A DNA stretch of 64,000 bases, from the NCBI GenBank assembly GCA_015060695.1, contig SUYA01000006.1:1-64000 (forward strand), read 5' to 3'. Both the position numbers and the translations under genes were made by a program. This DNA comes from Mediterranea massiliensis (GTDB lineage: Bacteria > Bacteroidota > Bacteroidia > Bacteroidales > Bacteroidaceae). The notes below the pieces were generated by a model, which saw only the letters and a list, made by a program, of their open reading frames with translations, was not told the DNA's origin and did no database searches. Positions within the stretch are counted from its first letter, which is position 1; every line of letters starts with the position of its first letter. Positions 46,948 through 56,876 of the stretch are shown piece after piece.

Positions 46948-47496
46948 TCAGTTATTGGTCATATACTCTTTTATTTTCTCTTTAGCAAAATAATAATTTG
47001 CCTTAAGGGTTTCTATTTTTGATCCGGTAATCCGACTTATTTCTTCATAACTCAGTTCGTCATAGTAGCGTAGGTTAAATACTAACCGTTGCTTTTCGGG
47101 CAATGTCAAGATGGCTTGTTGGAATTTTACGGCCATTTCATTTTCATAATCTACATATTCCGAGGCCATCAGTTTGTTCATTAATTCGTTTTGAACTTCT
47201 TCTGCAGAAATCACTTCTTCTTTCTTTTTGTTCAAGAAACGGATACTTTCGTTGGTTGCAATCCTATAAATCCAGGTTGATAACGAACTTTCGTTTCGGA
47301 AGTCATTCAAGTATCGGAAAATCTTAATGAAGGTCTCTTGTAATACGTCTTCTGCATCTTCGTGCGAAATAACCATTCGTCGGATGTGCCAATACATAAC
47401 TTGTTGATATTTCTCTATCAACATCCGAAATCCTTTTTCAGGATTTCTCTGGCAGGTTGTTTTTATTATTTCTTCATCTATCTTCATTTTTCCCAT
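46948..47496 (-). CDS. ECF-type RNA polymerase sigma factor
   Basis: The 182-residue protein has sigma region 2 (about 20-90: MLIEKYQQVMYWHIRRMV, then EDAEDVLQETFIKIFR, with the -10-binding STWIYRIATNESI) and region 4 (about 125-178: LPEKQRLVFNLRYYDELSY, EISRITGSKIETLKANY). No region 3 is present. It heads an operon with a putative anti-sigma and a Spy-like protein, a typical envelope-stress set. A 9-bp sequence, CGACTGATG on the minus strand, occurs twice upstream (47514-47522 and 47573-47581), perhaps as a self-regulatory element. Start 47487 is an alternative. Confidence 0.92.
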   Translation of the reverse strand: MGKMKIDEEIIKTTCQRNPEKGFRMLIEKYQQVMYWHIRRMVISHEDAEDVLQETFIKIFRYLNDFRNESSLSTWIYRIATNESIRFLNKKKEEVISAEEVQNELMNKLMASEYVDYENEMAVKFQQAILTLPEKQRLVFNLRYYDELSYEEISRITGSKIETLKANYYFAKEKIKEYMTNN

Positions 47497-47615
47497 GCTT
47501 TGTTAGCTTAGAACATCAGTCGGGTAAAAAGTAAAATACGACCTATTGTTTTTTGCCTTTATTAAGTATTTCCATCAGTCGTAAACTGTGTTTTTAAAAA
47601 ATGTTTTCAAAAGAG

Positions 47616-47645
47616 TTGTCTTTTATGGGTTTTTCCCTATTTTTG
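47616..47645 (+). promoter_or_regulatory. Promoter of the GH36 gene
   Basis: TTG (47616-47618), 19 bp, then TATTTTTG (47638-47645) fit the consensus. Transcription would start near 47652, which rules in the ATG at 47685 over that at 47658. Confidence 0.65.
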
Positions 47646-47684
47646 TGACATTTTATTATGGGAATAAATTTAAAGCATAAAGCC

Positions 47685-49886
47685 ATGAAAAAAATTGTAT
47701 TATCCGTTGTAATGTTGGTTGCCATGCACTTGTCAGTATGGGGGCAAGCATCCGAAAAGAAGCAAGTGTCCATTTCTGTTGCGACCGAGCAATGTGAAAT
47801 TCGCCTGATGGTTAGTCCTGCCGGACGACTATACCAAGTTTATTTAGGTAAGCCATTGTTGTTTGACGAGGAAGTAAAAAATCTCTCTTGGTATGCTTAT
47901 GCAGGCAGTGATGGGAGTATTGCACGAAGAGGTTATGAAGTTTATCCTGGCTCTGGTGGAGAAGACTATTTTGAACCAGCTTTAGCAGTAACACATGCTG
48001 ACGGTAATCGGACTACCTATTTATATTACAAGAACCACATTCAACGAGCCATTGAGGGTGGCGAGGAGACTGTGATTGAACTAAGCGACCAAGAGTATGC
48101 CGTGAATGTAACGCTCTACTATCGGGCGTATGCCAAAGAGAATGTCATCAAGACTTGGGCAGAGATTTCCCATCAAGAGCCGAAGCCTATTACGTTGTGG
48201 CGTTATGCCAGTACGTTGCTATATTTAAATGCCAACCGGTATTTTGTTACCAATTATCACAGCGACTGGGCACGAGAAGGACAACCGGAATGTCGTGAGT
48301 TGAGTACAGGGAAATATATTGTAGATACCAAGTTGGGTACTCGCGCTGCTATTCATGCCGAGCCGTTCTTTGAATTAGGATTAGATGGTGTGCCTCACGA
48401 AACAATGGGCGATGTAATGTTGGGAACTATTGGATGGACAGGTAATTTCAGCATCACTTTTGAGGTGGATAATACGAATACCTTACGACTGATACCTGCC
48501 ATCAATCCTTATTCCTCTGATTATCTTTTACCGGCAGGCGAGGTATTCCGTACACCGGAGTTTATCTTTACCCTAAGTGGAGAGGGAACCTCTCAGGCCA
48601 GTCGTAATCTGCACGATTGGGCACGACGTTATCAACTTAAAGATGGTATGGGTAATCGTATGACTTTGTTGAATAATTGGGAAAGTACAGGCTTTGGATT
48701 TGACGAAGAAAAATTGGCTGCTGTTATTGGCGATACTCGTCAAATGGGGGCTGATATGTTCTTATTGGATGATGGCTGGTTTGGAAATAAGCATCCGCGA
48801 AATAATCCTACAGCCGGATTGGGCGATTGGGAAGAGAATCGTCGAAAATTACCTAACGGTGTAGGATTCTTAACCGAAACGGCTAAAAAAGAAGGAGTGA
48901 AATTCGGGCTTTGGATAGAACCGGAAATGGTGAATCCGCGTAGTGAATTGATGGAGAAGCATCCCGAATGGGTTATTACACAGGCAAATAGGAAACCTTA
49001 CTATTACCGGTGGCAGTTAGTACTTGACCTACCTAATCCACAGGTTCAAGATTACGTATTCGGGGTTGTGGATGGCCTAATGCAGAAGTATCCGGATATT
49101 GCTTACTTCAAATGGGATTGTAACAGTACCATTACCAACATTCATTCACCTTACTTGAAAGAAAAACAAGGACAACTTTATATCGACTATACGCGTGGTT
49201 TATACAATGTGCTCAATCGTATTTCTGATAAATATCCCACCCTGCCCATGATGCTTTGTTCGGGTGGAGGAGGCCGTTGTGATTACGAGGCATTGAAGTA
49301 TTTCACTGAATTCTGGTGTTCGGACAATACCGACCCTTATGAACGTCTCTACATCCAGTGGAGTATGTCGAAGTTTTTTCCAACGAAAGCAATGGCTGCT
49401 CACGTTACTCATTGGAACCGTGCAGTTGATTTGAAGTTTGCTATAGATGTGGCTTCCATGTGTAAGTTAGGTTTTGACATAGACTATTCCAAACTTTCTG
49501 ACGATGAAAAAGCGTTTTGTCAAGTAGCAATTAAAAACTACAATAGTTTGAAACCTATTATCCTTGATGGTGACCAATATCGCTTAGTTTCTCCTTATGA
49601 GACAAATCATGCTGCTGTAGCTTATGTTAATAAGGCAAAAGATCGTGCCGTACTTTTTGCCTACGACTTACATCCTCGCTATCAAGAACCAGTGGCTAAA
49701 GTGAAGTTTCAAGGATTGGCTGCCGACAAGATGTATAGGTTAACGGAGGTAAATCTACGCACACCTAAGTCGTCATTGAAGGCTGATAGTAAGGTATATA
49801 GTGGCGATTTCTTGATGAAGGTGGGCATCGACGTTTTCTCTTATCAAGACGGCGTGAGCCATGTCGTCGAATTAGTGGCGATATAA
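47685..49886 (+). CDS. Exported alpha-galactosidase (GH36)
   Basis: The 733-residue enzyme has a signal peptide (MKKIVLSVVMLVAMHLSVWGQ), an N-terminal beta-sandwich (about 30-310), and a TIM barrel. The nucleophile Asp lies in YFKWDCNSTI (about 475) and the acid/base Asp in WCSDNTDPYERL (about 545); DDGWFGNKHPRNN and CSGGGGRCDYEAL are further signatures. It releases alpha-1,6-galactose from raffinose-type sugars or galactomannan. It converges with a GH5 mannanase-like gene 23 bp away, which favours galactomannan. No permease is next to it. Confidence 0.93.
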   Translation: MKKIVLSVVMLVAMHLSVWGQASEKKQVSISVATEQCEIRLMVSPAGRLYQVYLGKPLLFDEEVKNLSWYAYAGSDGSIARRGYEVYPGSGGEDYFEPALAVTHADGNRTTYLYYKNHIQRAIEGGEETVIELSDQEYAVNVTLYYRAYAKENVIKTWAEISHQEPKPITLWRYASTLLYLNANRYFVTNYHSDWAREGQPECRELSTGKYIVDTKLGTRAAIHAEPFFELGLDGVPHETMGDVMLGTIGWTGNFSITFEVDNTNTLRLIPAINPYSSDYLLPAGEVFRTPEFIFTLSGEGTSQASRNLHDWARRYQLKDGMGNRMTLLNNWESTGFGFDEEKLAAVIGDTRQMGADMFLLDDGWFGNKHPRNNPTAGLGDWEENRRKLPNGVGFLTETAKKEGVKFGLWIEPEMVNPRSELMEKHPEWVITQANRKPYYYRWQLVLDLPNPQVQDYVFGVVDGLMQKYPDIAYFKWDCNSTITNIHSPYLKEKQGQLYIDYTRGLYNVLNRISDKYPTLPMMLCSGGGGRCDYEALKYFTEFWCSDNTDPYERLYIQWSMSKFFPTKAMAAHVTHWNRAVDLKFAIDVASMCKLGFDIDYSKLSDDEKAFCQVAIKNYNSLKPIILDGDQYRLVSPYETNHAAVAYVNKAKDRAVLFAYDLHPRYQEPVAKVKFQGLAADKMYRLTEVNLRTPKSSLKADSKVYSGDFLMKVGIDVFSYQDGVSHVVELVAI

Positions 49887-49909
49887 TAGGGATATTTATG
49901 TAAACCGAT

Positions 49910-51247
49910 TTATTTACCGTTCTCCATTTTATATTCAGAGATGATTTCAAGGGTGGTGCTGTCGCAGTCAAAAACTGAGTACCACCCTTGCGGTTCGTGT
50001 GGTGGGTCGCATAAGTAGTCGTCACCAGACTTCCATACCTCTTGTTGTGGACGTCCGCTACCACTCCATCCCCAGAAGTTGCATCCGGCAATGGGACCTT
50101 CTTCCAACATACTCTTTTGGACTTCACTAAATATGTGTCGATAGAAACGGTCTCGACTGTCGGTGGGAATACCTATACCAGATTTGTTGCCTTGGCGTGC
50201 GAACCCAAACTCTTCGATAACCATTGGTTTATTCAGTTGTTTGGTTAATTTAGTATGGGTAGCGATGTACTCAGAAGCTTTGGTGCAAGAGTTTTCAATA
50301 CCAATGTCGGGGTCTTTGCTCGGTGCCCATCCCCAATTGATGGGCCAGATGTGTATAGTTAAATAGTCTATATTTGGGTCTGCATGAATTTGACGGCATA
50401 ATTCCATGTCTCCTTCGCATCCCATCGTTCCCTCACTACCGGTAGATACCAAGTGGTTAGAATCAATTTTTTTGATGAGTGCGGCAGCTTCTGCAATCCA
50501 TTTAGTGAACATAGCTTTTGAGTAATCGTCACGGGCAAATACTCTTGGCTCATTACATAGTTGCCATGCCATGATGGCAGGCTCGTCACGATAGTAGCGA
50601 CCGGTGATGCTATTTCGTCGCGATATAATTTTCTCAATGTATTGATAGTATAGTTTCTGTGCGCAAGTATCTCTTGAGAAGTTTGCGCAATATTTTACAT
50701 AATCTGCATATCCTCCTTGGATGTGGGTGTTTGGTGAGTCACCGTATCCGCACTGTTTTAGGTAGAAACCAAAGCCACCACTCCAGTCCCATGCATTATT
50801 TAGGTAGATGACGGCTTCCATACCACGCTTTTCCAACTCGGCGATGGTATAATCTAATCCACCTAATATGGTGTCGTTTAGTACGCCAGGTGCTGTCTGT
50901 AAATAGGGCTTGGCTGGATTGGCTAATAGACTGCCTGCATCAGGGCCAGAAAGCATACGTACATTCGTCACTCCCAGTAATTTCAAGGCATCTAACTCAC
51001 GGCACAATCGTTCGCGGTCACCTCCCTTCCCTGTAGAACCGAGGATGGAGGCATACCATATATTGCATCCGATAAAGTGATACGACTTACCATTTTTTAT
51101 GAGGCGTGTGCCATCAGTGGTGATGAATTTTGAATTTATAGCTTTGCTGTTTATTGTTTCTTTGTTGGAGGAATTGCAACTGTTGCATCCCATTAGTGTA
51201 AATACCATGGCGGTAACCATAATGCTAACAAGTAATCTTTTTTTCAT
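49910..51247 (-). CDS. GH5 (mannanase-type) glycoside hydrolase lipoprotein
   Basis: The 445-residue protein has a lipoprotein signal with lipobox TLMGCNS. Its TIM barrel has the acid/base Glu in WQLCNEPRVFARDD, the His/Tyr/Trp region YLTIHIWPINWGW, and the nucleophile Glu in PMVIEEFGFAR. The N-terminal YHFIGCNIWYASILG and LLGVTNVRMLSG segments suit subfamily GH5_7, endo-beta-1,4-mannanases, anchored at the cell surface or periplasm. It has a good promoter at 51292-51323 and diverges from the GH2-GH43-GH28 operon. Mannosidase activity is an alternative. Confidence 0.87.
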   Translation of the reverse strand: MKKRLLVSIMVTAMVFTLMGCNSCNSSNKETINSKAINSKFITTDGTRLIKNGKSYHFIGCNIWYASILGSTGKGGDRERLCRELDALKLLGVTNVRMLSGPDAGSLLANPAKPYLQTAPGVLNDTILGGLDYTIAELEKRGMEAVIYLNNAWDWSGGFGFYLKQCGYGDSPNTHIQGGYADYVKYCANFSRDTCAQKLYYQYIEKIISRRNSITGRYYRDEPAIMAWQLCNEPRVFARDDYSKAMFTKWIAEAAALIKKIDSNHLVSTGSEGTMGCEGDMELCRQIHADPNIDYLTIHIWPINWGWAPSKDPDIGIENSCTKASEYIATHTKLTKQLNKPMVIEEFGFARQGNKSGIGIPTDSRDRFYRHIFSEVQKSMLEEGPIAGCNFWGWSGSGRPQQEVWKSGDDYLCDPPHEPQGWYSVFDCDSTTLEIISEYKMENGK

Positions 51248-51291
51248 TATTGTTCGTTTTTAGGGGTGGTACTGGTTTTTATTCATGCCTA

Positions 51292-51323
51292 CAAAGGTAT
51301 CAGTTTAAGCAGAGATGGGCAAA
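51292..51323 (-). promoter_or_regulatory. Promoter of the GH5 gene
   Basis: On the minus strand TTTG (51320-51323), 20 bp, then TACCTTTG (51292-51299) fit the Bacteroides consensus, with a leader of about 38 nt. Confidence 0.65.
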
Positions 51324-51390
51324 TTTATGAGTATCAACTTCTTTTTATTGTTTCTCATTTCTTTGCTAACTTTTTTTATTGGAAATATAC

Positions 51391-51398
51391 TATCTTTG
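51391..51398 (+). promoter_or_regulatory. -7 box of the GH2-GH43-GH28 operon
   Basis: TATCTTTG is an exact -7 box 26 bp before the ATG at 51425. The -33 region is T-rich. Confidence 0.55.
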
Positions 51399-51424
51399 CA
51401 TTTGAAACTTAATCATTTGTTGAT

Positions 51425-53983
51425 ATGAAGAAAATCTTTGCTGTTTTTGGAGTTGTAATAAGTTTGCTGATACAGTCTTGTACAACTGATAACCAATTTA
51501 TTGACCTAAGTGGCTCATGGTACTTTGCACTCGACCGCGACGGAAGTATGAAACCAACGGACGAGATGATAGATACGGTAACTTTACCAGGTACTACAGA
51601 TACTAATCGCAAAGGTGATGCCATTGAATGGAAAAAGGAAACGACCCATTTGTCTCGCCCTTTCTCCTATAGGGGACGTGCATGGTATCGTCGTACGGTA
51701 GAGATTCCAAAAGTATGGGCCGGAAAACCAGTCATTTTAACTTTGGAGCGTACTAAACCTACAGAGGTGTATGTTGATGCTACGTTGGTGGGTAAAGGAA
51801 CGCTTATTTCTGCACCCCAACGATTTGACTTATCAGAATATCTAACACCCGGTACACATGAATTAGTCATCATGGTTGATAATGGTAGCGGTGTTCCTTG
51901 GCAAGTATATGAAAGTAGTCATGCCTATACCGAGAGTACACAAACCAATTGGAACGGAATTATTGGCGAAATATCACTCAGCACCTCTTTGCCTCAGAAA
52001 GAAGAAATACCTGTACATTCGGCTTTCAAAGATTTCCATATTGAGGGGCAACAATTCTTTGCTGGTGGACATCCGATTTTCCTTCGTGGAAGAAACGATG
52101 CCAGTGTATGGCCACAAACCGGTCATACGGCGATGGACGAAGATTCTTGGCGTACTTATTTCGAAGTGTGTAGAGAGTATGGCTTGAATCACGTCCGCTT
52201 TCACTCTTGGTGTCCACCTGAAGCAGCCTTTACAATGGCCGATGAATACGGTATCTATTTACAACCAGAATTGCCTTTTTGGGGTGATTTTAATCCTAAG
52301 GATACCTTGCTGATGGAGTTTCTTATGGCTGAGGGGGAAGCTATCTTGCGTGAATATGGTCATCACCCTTCGTTTCGTATGATGGCATTGGGCAATGAAC
52401 TGCGTGGCAGTATTCCAAAGATGGCGGAATACATTGATCATTTTCGTACGTTGGCTCCCGATAAGATATATACTTTTGGAACGAACTATTTCTTGGGCTA
52501 TCAAGGTGTTAAGCCCGGCATGGATTACTTTGTTACTTGTCGTGTCGGTGGCGAAGGATGGGGTAATTACGATACCCATACGCGCGGTTCTTTCTCTTTT
52601 GCCGATGCCGCTGATGGTGGAATGATTAATCATTACTATCCTAACACAGCGATGGACTTTGCCAAAGGATGTTCTTTATCCACTGTACCTGTCATTTCAC
52701 ATGAGACAGCACAGTTTCAGACCTATCCAGATTACGCTGAGATAGCGAAATATACCGGTGCGCTTCATCCTTATAATATGGAGGTCTTTCGTGACAGATT
52801 GGAAAAGGCAGGTATGGCCGATCAAGCTAAAGCGTTTCATCGTGCCAGTGGTCAGTGGTCGCTTCGTCTTTATAAACAGGATATAGAAATGGATTTGCGA
52901 ACCCCTAATATGGCCGGATTCCAATTGCTCGATTTGCAAGACTATCCAGGACAAGGCAGTGCCTATGTAGGTATTCTTGATGCCTTCCTTGATACTAAAA
53001 ATATGTGTACGTCGGCTGAGTGGAGAGGATTTTGTGCTCCTGTGGTTCCTTTACTTATTGCTGATAAATTCTGTTTTACTATCAATGAGGGAATTCATGC
53101 TCAAGTTAAAGTGGCCAATTACGGTGGAGAGAATCTCGTTGGGAAGCGTATTGGTTGGACACTGGGTAAGAAACAAGGAGAAATAACCATTACCAGCGAT
53201 GGTTACGGACTTATCAATGCAGGAGCATTAGACATAGACTTGTCTCATCTTACTGAGGCAAGCAAACTTATCCTCACACTTTCTGTAGAGGGAAAAGAGG
53301 AACCGAATACTTACGAATTATGGGCCTATCCTTCTGAGAATAATTTGGAGGAATTGAAAGCGCAGACTCTCATTGCTCGTACCCTCACTCCCGATGTGTT
53401 ACTGCGTTTGAAGCAGGGTGAAAAAGTATTGCTAATGCCTGGTGAATCGGAACTGACCGTAGGTGGTCTTTTTACAACAGATTACTGGAACTATCGCATG
53501 TTTAAGACAATTTCTGAGAACAATAATCGCCACGTCTCACCTGGCACACTCGGAATATTGACCGACCCTGCACATCCGCTCTTCAATAGCTTTCCTACCG
53601 ATGAACATACCAACTGGCAGTGGTTTCCTATTATCAAGGTTAGTACTCCTTTTAAGTTGGACAATACAGCTACTGATTACCGTCCCATTGTGCAGGTGAT
53701 TGATAACGTGGAGCGTAATCATAAGTTGGGGCTCGTCTTTGAATTTACCGTAGGAAAAGGTAAACTGCTTGTCGTTATGAGCGATTTAGAGAAAGCTTCC
53801 GAGTATCCTGAAGGTAAGCAGTTTTACCTAAGTGTATTGCAATATATGCACTCAGATGCTTTTGCTCCGAAAACAGCTATTACTATTGCCGACTTGCACC
53901 GCTTGATGACTACTCCCGTTATCGAGGGACAGATTGGTGCCCTTGACAATATCTCTCCTTATAATGCTGAAGATAATCAATAA
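51425..53983 (+). CDS. GH2-family glycosidase lipoprotein
   Basis: The 852-residue protein has lipobox LIQSCTT. A sugar-binding jelly-roll domain (about 25-180) and a barrel from about 195 follow, with FLRGRNDASVWPQTGH, HVRFHSWCPPEAAF, the acid/base Glu in MALGNELRGS (about 323), and a probable nucleophile Glu in PVISHETAQFQ (about 425). The C-terminal 300 residues are beta-rich and unlike classical LacZ. The specificity is open: beta-galactosidase, beta-glucuronidase and RG-specific activities all occur in GH2. It begins an operon with a GH43-like and a GH28 gene, which favours pectin. Confidence 0.82.
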   Translation: MKKIFAVFGVVISLLIQSCTTDNQFIDLSGSWYFALDRDGSMKPTDEMIDTVTLPGTTDTNRKGDAIEWKKETTHLSRPFSYRGRAWYRRTVEIPKVWAGKPVILTLERTKPTEVYVDATLVGKGTLISAPQRFDLSEYLTPGTHELVIMVDNGSGVPWQVYESSHAYTESTQTNWNGIIGEISLSTSLPQKEEIPVHSAFKDFHIEGQQFFAGGHPIFLRGRNDASVWPQTGHTAMDEDSWRTYFEVCREYGLNHVRFHSWCPPEAAFTMADEYGIYLQPELPFWGDFNPKDTLLMEFLMAEGEAILREYGHHPSFRMMALGNELRGSIPKMAEYIDHFRTLAPDKIYTFGTNYFLGYQGVKPGMDYFVTCRVGGEGWGNYDTHTRGSFSFADAADGGMINHYYPNTAMDFAKGCSLSTVPVISHETAQFQTYPDYAEIAKYTGALHPYNMEVFRDRLEKAGMADQAKAFHRASGQWSLRLYKQDIEMDLRTPNMAGFQLLDLQDYPGQGSAYVGILDAFLDTKNMCTSAEWRGFCAPVVPLLIADKFCFTINEGIHAQVKVANYGGENLVGKRIGWTLGKKQGEITITSDGYGLINAGALDIDLSHLTEASKLILTLSVEGKEEPNTYELWAYPSENNLEELKAQTLIARTLTPDVLLRLKQGEKVLLMPGESELTVGGLFTTDYWNYRMFKTISENNNRHVSPGTLGILTDPAHPLFNSFPTDEHTNWQWFPIIKVSTPFKLDNTATDYRPIVQVIDNVERNHKLGLVFEFTVGKGKLLVVMSDLEKASEYPEGKQFYLSVLQYMHSDAFAPKTAITIADLHRLMTTPVIEGQIGALDNISPYNAEDNQ

Positions 53984-53998
53984 ACTGCTGTAAAATAT

Positions 53999-55348
53999 AT
54001 GGTTATGGAGAGATTTTTACTAACAATTATTACTGCCATAGTAGCGATAGAGTTGTCTGCACAGACAGATGATCCATTAGGTTCATCCATTGTGAATGGA
54101 GTACCTTGGACCGATAATTTAGGACGTCCGGTAAATGCTCATGGAGCATGTATTGTTGAAGAAGAAGGAACGTATTATCTTTTTGGCGAATGGAAGAGTG
54201 ATACATCGAATGCCTTCCCTGGCTTCGCTTGTTACAGCAGTACGGATTTAGTGAATTGGAAATTTGAGCGAGTGGCATTACCTCTGCAAGAGTCGGGTTT
54301 GTTGGGGCCAAATCGTGTGGGTGAACGGCCCAAAGTAATGCGTTGCCCTAAGACAGGCGAATATGTTATGTTGGCTCATACCGATGATATGGGTTATAAG
54401 GACCCACAGGTTGGATTGGCCGTATCCAAAGAAATTACAGGACCTTATACTTTTATCGGCCCTTTGCTATACAAAGGTAAACCCATTCGTAAATGGGATA
54501 TGGGTACTTTTCAAGACCATGATGGTACGGGCTACCTGTTAATGCATCATGGCGATATCTATCGCCTAAGTAAAGACTATCGCAAGGCTGTAGAGAAAGT
54601 TGTTAGTGGTATTAAAGATGGTGGCGAATCGCCGGCTATGCTTCATAAAGATGGCACTTATTATCTGTTTGGCTCGAACTTGACAAGTTGGGAGCGTAAC
54701 GATAACTTCTATCATACGGCTCCTTCCATCAAAGGTCCATGGACTAAACAAGGAATCTTTTGTCCGGAAGGTACATTGACATACAATTCACAATCCACTT
54801 TCATTCTACCTTTACAACGAGGTGACTCAATTACTTATATCTACATGGGCGACCGTTGGTCATATCCCCACCAAGCATCATCTGCTACTTACGTTTGGAT
54901 GCCTATGCAGGTGGATGGATTAAAAGTGAGTATTCCTGAATACTGGCCCGTATGGAATCCTATGACTATGGAGCCGGTCAGAGAGTTGGGTGGCAAGGTT
55001 CTTAAGGTAAACTTCAAGGCCGACACCAAGGGAGCGAAGTTTACACTTCCTTTCGAAGGAACACGAATTGCTCTCATTGGGCACACGTTTAATAATGGAG
55101 GTTACGCTCGCATTACTCTTTGCAATACCGAGGGAGAGGTAGTGCATAGCAATCTTATTGATTTCTATAGTAAGGTAGAAGATCACGGTTTGCGTTATGT
55201 CAGCCCCCTTTTGCCAAATGCTCATTATACCCTTGAGGTGGAGTGTGTAGGCGAACATCCCCATTGGTATAACAAGCGAGGCGATTATTTTGGTAGTCGT
55301 GAAAATTGGGTGACGGTGGAAGAGGTGAGAGTGTATGGTACAAATTAA
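53999..55348 (+). CDS. Exported GH43-like glycosidase with C-terminal beta domain
   Basis: The 449-residue protein has a signal peptide (FLLTIITAIVAIELSAQ) and a five-bladed propeller (about 25-320). The blade starts repeat VNAHGACIVEEEGTYYLFGEW, later DMGTFQDHDGTGYLLMHHG and SPAMLHKDGTYYLFGSN, like the exo-beta-1,3-galactanase branch (GH43_24 or 34). A C-terminal jelly-roll-like domain (about 330-449) may bind carbohydrate. It probably trims side chains together with its GH2 and GH28 neighbours, 15 bp and 10 bp away. The starts at 53999 and 54005 are indistinguishable. Confidence 0.78.
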   Translation: MVMERFLLTIITAIVAIELSAQTDDPLGSSIVNGVPWTDNLGRPVNAHGACIVEEEGTYYLFGEWKSDTSNAFPGFACYSSTDLVNWKFERVALPLQESGLLGPNRVGERPKVMRCPKTGEYVMLAHTDDMGYKDPQVGLAVSKEITGPYTFIGPLLYKGKPIRKWDMGTFQDHDGTGYLLMHHGDIYRLSKDYRKAVEKVVSGIKDGGESPAMLHKDGTYYLFGSNLTSWERNDNFYHTAPSIKGPWTKQGIFCPEGTLTYNSQSTFILPLQRGDSITYIYMGDRWSYPHQASSATYVWMPMQVDGLKVSIPEYWPVWNPMTMEPVRELGGKVLKVNFKADTKGAKFTLPFEGTRIALIGHTFNNGGYARITLCNTEGEVVHSNLIDFYSKVEDHGLRYVSPLLPNAHYTLEVECVGEHPHWYNKRGDYFGSRENWVTVEEVRVYGTN

Positions 55349-55358
55349 TTTTGAACAT

Positions 55359-56774
55359 ATGAAAACTTTTAATTTATTTGCTGAACTGGCCATCGTGTTT
55401 GGTATTGCACTGGCTGGATGTAACAAAGCACAAGTACAGTATGAGACAATCAATGTGAAGGCTCCGTTTGAAATGGAGGCCATTCGAATACCTATCTATC
55501 CTGCACAGGACTTTTGCATCACAGCCTACGGGGCTACGGATATGTCAGTCTGTACCGAAGCCATAGCACAAGCCATTACTGATTGCAATGCTGCAGGAGG
55601 TGGACGGGTGGTTATTCCTGCCGGTGAGTGGTTGACAGGTCCCATTCATTTGAAGAGTAATGTAAATCTCTACTTGTCCGAAGGAGCTGTAATACGCTTT
55701 ACCGATAACCCGGCAGATTACCTACCGGCAGTACATACATCATGGGAAGGAATGGAGTGTTACAACTATTCACCGTTGGTGTATGCTTTTGATTGTGAGA
55801 ATGTAGCTATTACCGGACCAGGTAAACTATATCCTAAGATGGAACTTTGGCGCAAGTGGTTCAGTCGGCCTAAAGCACATATGGATGCCTTGGCCAATCT
55901 CTATCACCAAATGTCGAAGGGTGTGCCTGTTGCAGAACGACAAGTGGCAGTGGGTGACAATAATTTTCGTCCGCATCTTATTCAGTTGAATCGATGTAAG
56001 AATGTCTTGCTCGATGGCTTTTCTATTGACGGCAGTCCCTTTTGGACGATTCATCTCTATCTTTGCGACGGTGGTGTGGCCCGCAATCTTAATGTTCGTG
56101 CTCATGGCCATAACAACGATGGCATCGACTTAGAGATGAGTCGCAACTTTTTGGTGGAGAACTGTACATTTGACCAAGGAGATGATGCGGTAGTTATTAA
56201 GTCGGGTCGTAATCATGACGCTTGGCGTTTGAACAGCCCATGCGAAAACATCGTAGTGCGCAATTGTACCATCAAGGACGGACATACTTTGTTGGGCATC
56301 GGCAGCGAGTTGGCAGGTGGAATCCGTAACATTTACATGACCAATTGTGTGGCTCCGGGTACTGTACACCGTCTTTTCTTTGTGAAGACCAATCATCGTC
56401 GTGGGGCCTTCGTGGAAAATATTTATATGGATAGTATCAGTACGGGTGGCACCCTGCGCGTGGCCGAGATTGATACCGATGTGCTCTACCAATGGCGTGA
56501 TTTAGTACCAACATATAAAGATACGTTGACACGAATCAATGATATCTATCTTGCTAACATACAGGTAGATTCGGCAAAGGCTATTTATGAGTTACGTGGT
56601 GACAAACGTTTGCCCATTCGCAATGTGGTGATGAAAAATATAGAGGTAGATTGTGTGGCCGATACGGTCAATGGTGTGGAAAATGTCGAATTTTTCACTA
56701 CCGAGAATATCATATACAACTCTGTGAACCCTACGGTTCTTCCACAATTAGACAAGTACTTGAACAATAAATAG
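55359..56774 (+). CDS. Polygalacturonase-family (GH28) lipoprotein
   Basis: The 471-residue protein has a lipobox (IALAGCNK), so I start at the ATG at 55359 rather than 55335, which would overlap the preceding gene. The right-handed beta-helix carries the GH28 residues: HNNDGIDLEMS, DQGDDAVVIKSGRN (paired Asp), and GHTLLGIGSELAGG with the His. The last replaces the commoner GHG start, as in exo-acting bacterial members. It removes galacturonic acid from pectin backbones or oligosaccharides. It ends the operon before a strong terminator. Confidence 0.9.
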   Translation: MKTFNLFAELAIVFGIALAGCNKAQVQYETINVKAPFEMEAIRIPIYPAQDFCITAYGATDMSVCTEAIAQAITDCNAAGGGRVVIPAGEWLTGPIHLKSNVNLYLSEGAVIRFTDNPADYLPAVHTSWEGMECYNYSPLVYAFDCENVAITGPGKLYPKMELWRKWFSRPKAHMDALANLYHQMSKGVPVAERQVAVGDNNFRPHLIQLNRCKNVLLDGFSIDGSPFWTIHLYLCDGGVARNLNVRAHGHNNDGIDLEMSRNFLVENCTFDQGDDAVVIKSGRNHDAWRLNSPCENIVVRNCTIKDGHTLLGIGSELAGGIRNIYMTNCVAPGTVHRLFFVKTNHRRGAFVENIYMDSISTGGTLRVAEIDTDVLYQWRDLVPTYKDTLTRINDIYLANIQVDSAKAIYELRGDKRLPIRNVVMKNIEVDCVADTVNGVENVEFFTTENIIYNSVNPTVLPQLDKYLNNK

Positions 56775-56796
56775 AATGCGGCATTTTTTTTTGCAA

Positions 56797-56840
56797 AAAA
56801 GCATGAGACGAGCTTCTCTCTTTGCTCGTCTCATGCTTTT
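56797..56840 (+). terminator. Intrinsic terminator after the GH28 gene
   Basis: A 17-bp perfect stem (56797-56813 with 56824-56840) with a T-run ends just before the topB -7 box. Confidence 0.88.
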
Positions 56841-56844
56841 ATTG

Positions 56845-56852
56845 TATTTTTG
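56845..56852 (+). promoter_or_regulatory. -7 box of topB
   Basis: TATTTTTG fits TAnnTTTG and lies 24 bp before the ATG at 56877. The terminator stem occupies the -33 region, so the -33 element is atypical. Confidence 0.5.
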
Positions 56853-56876
56853 CCAGCCGAAAGAAAGAAGTTTTAC

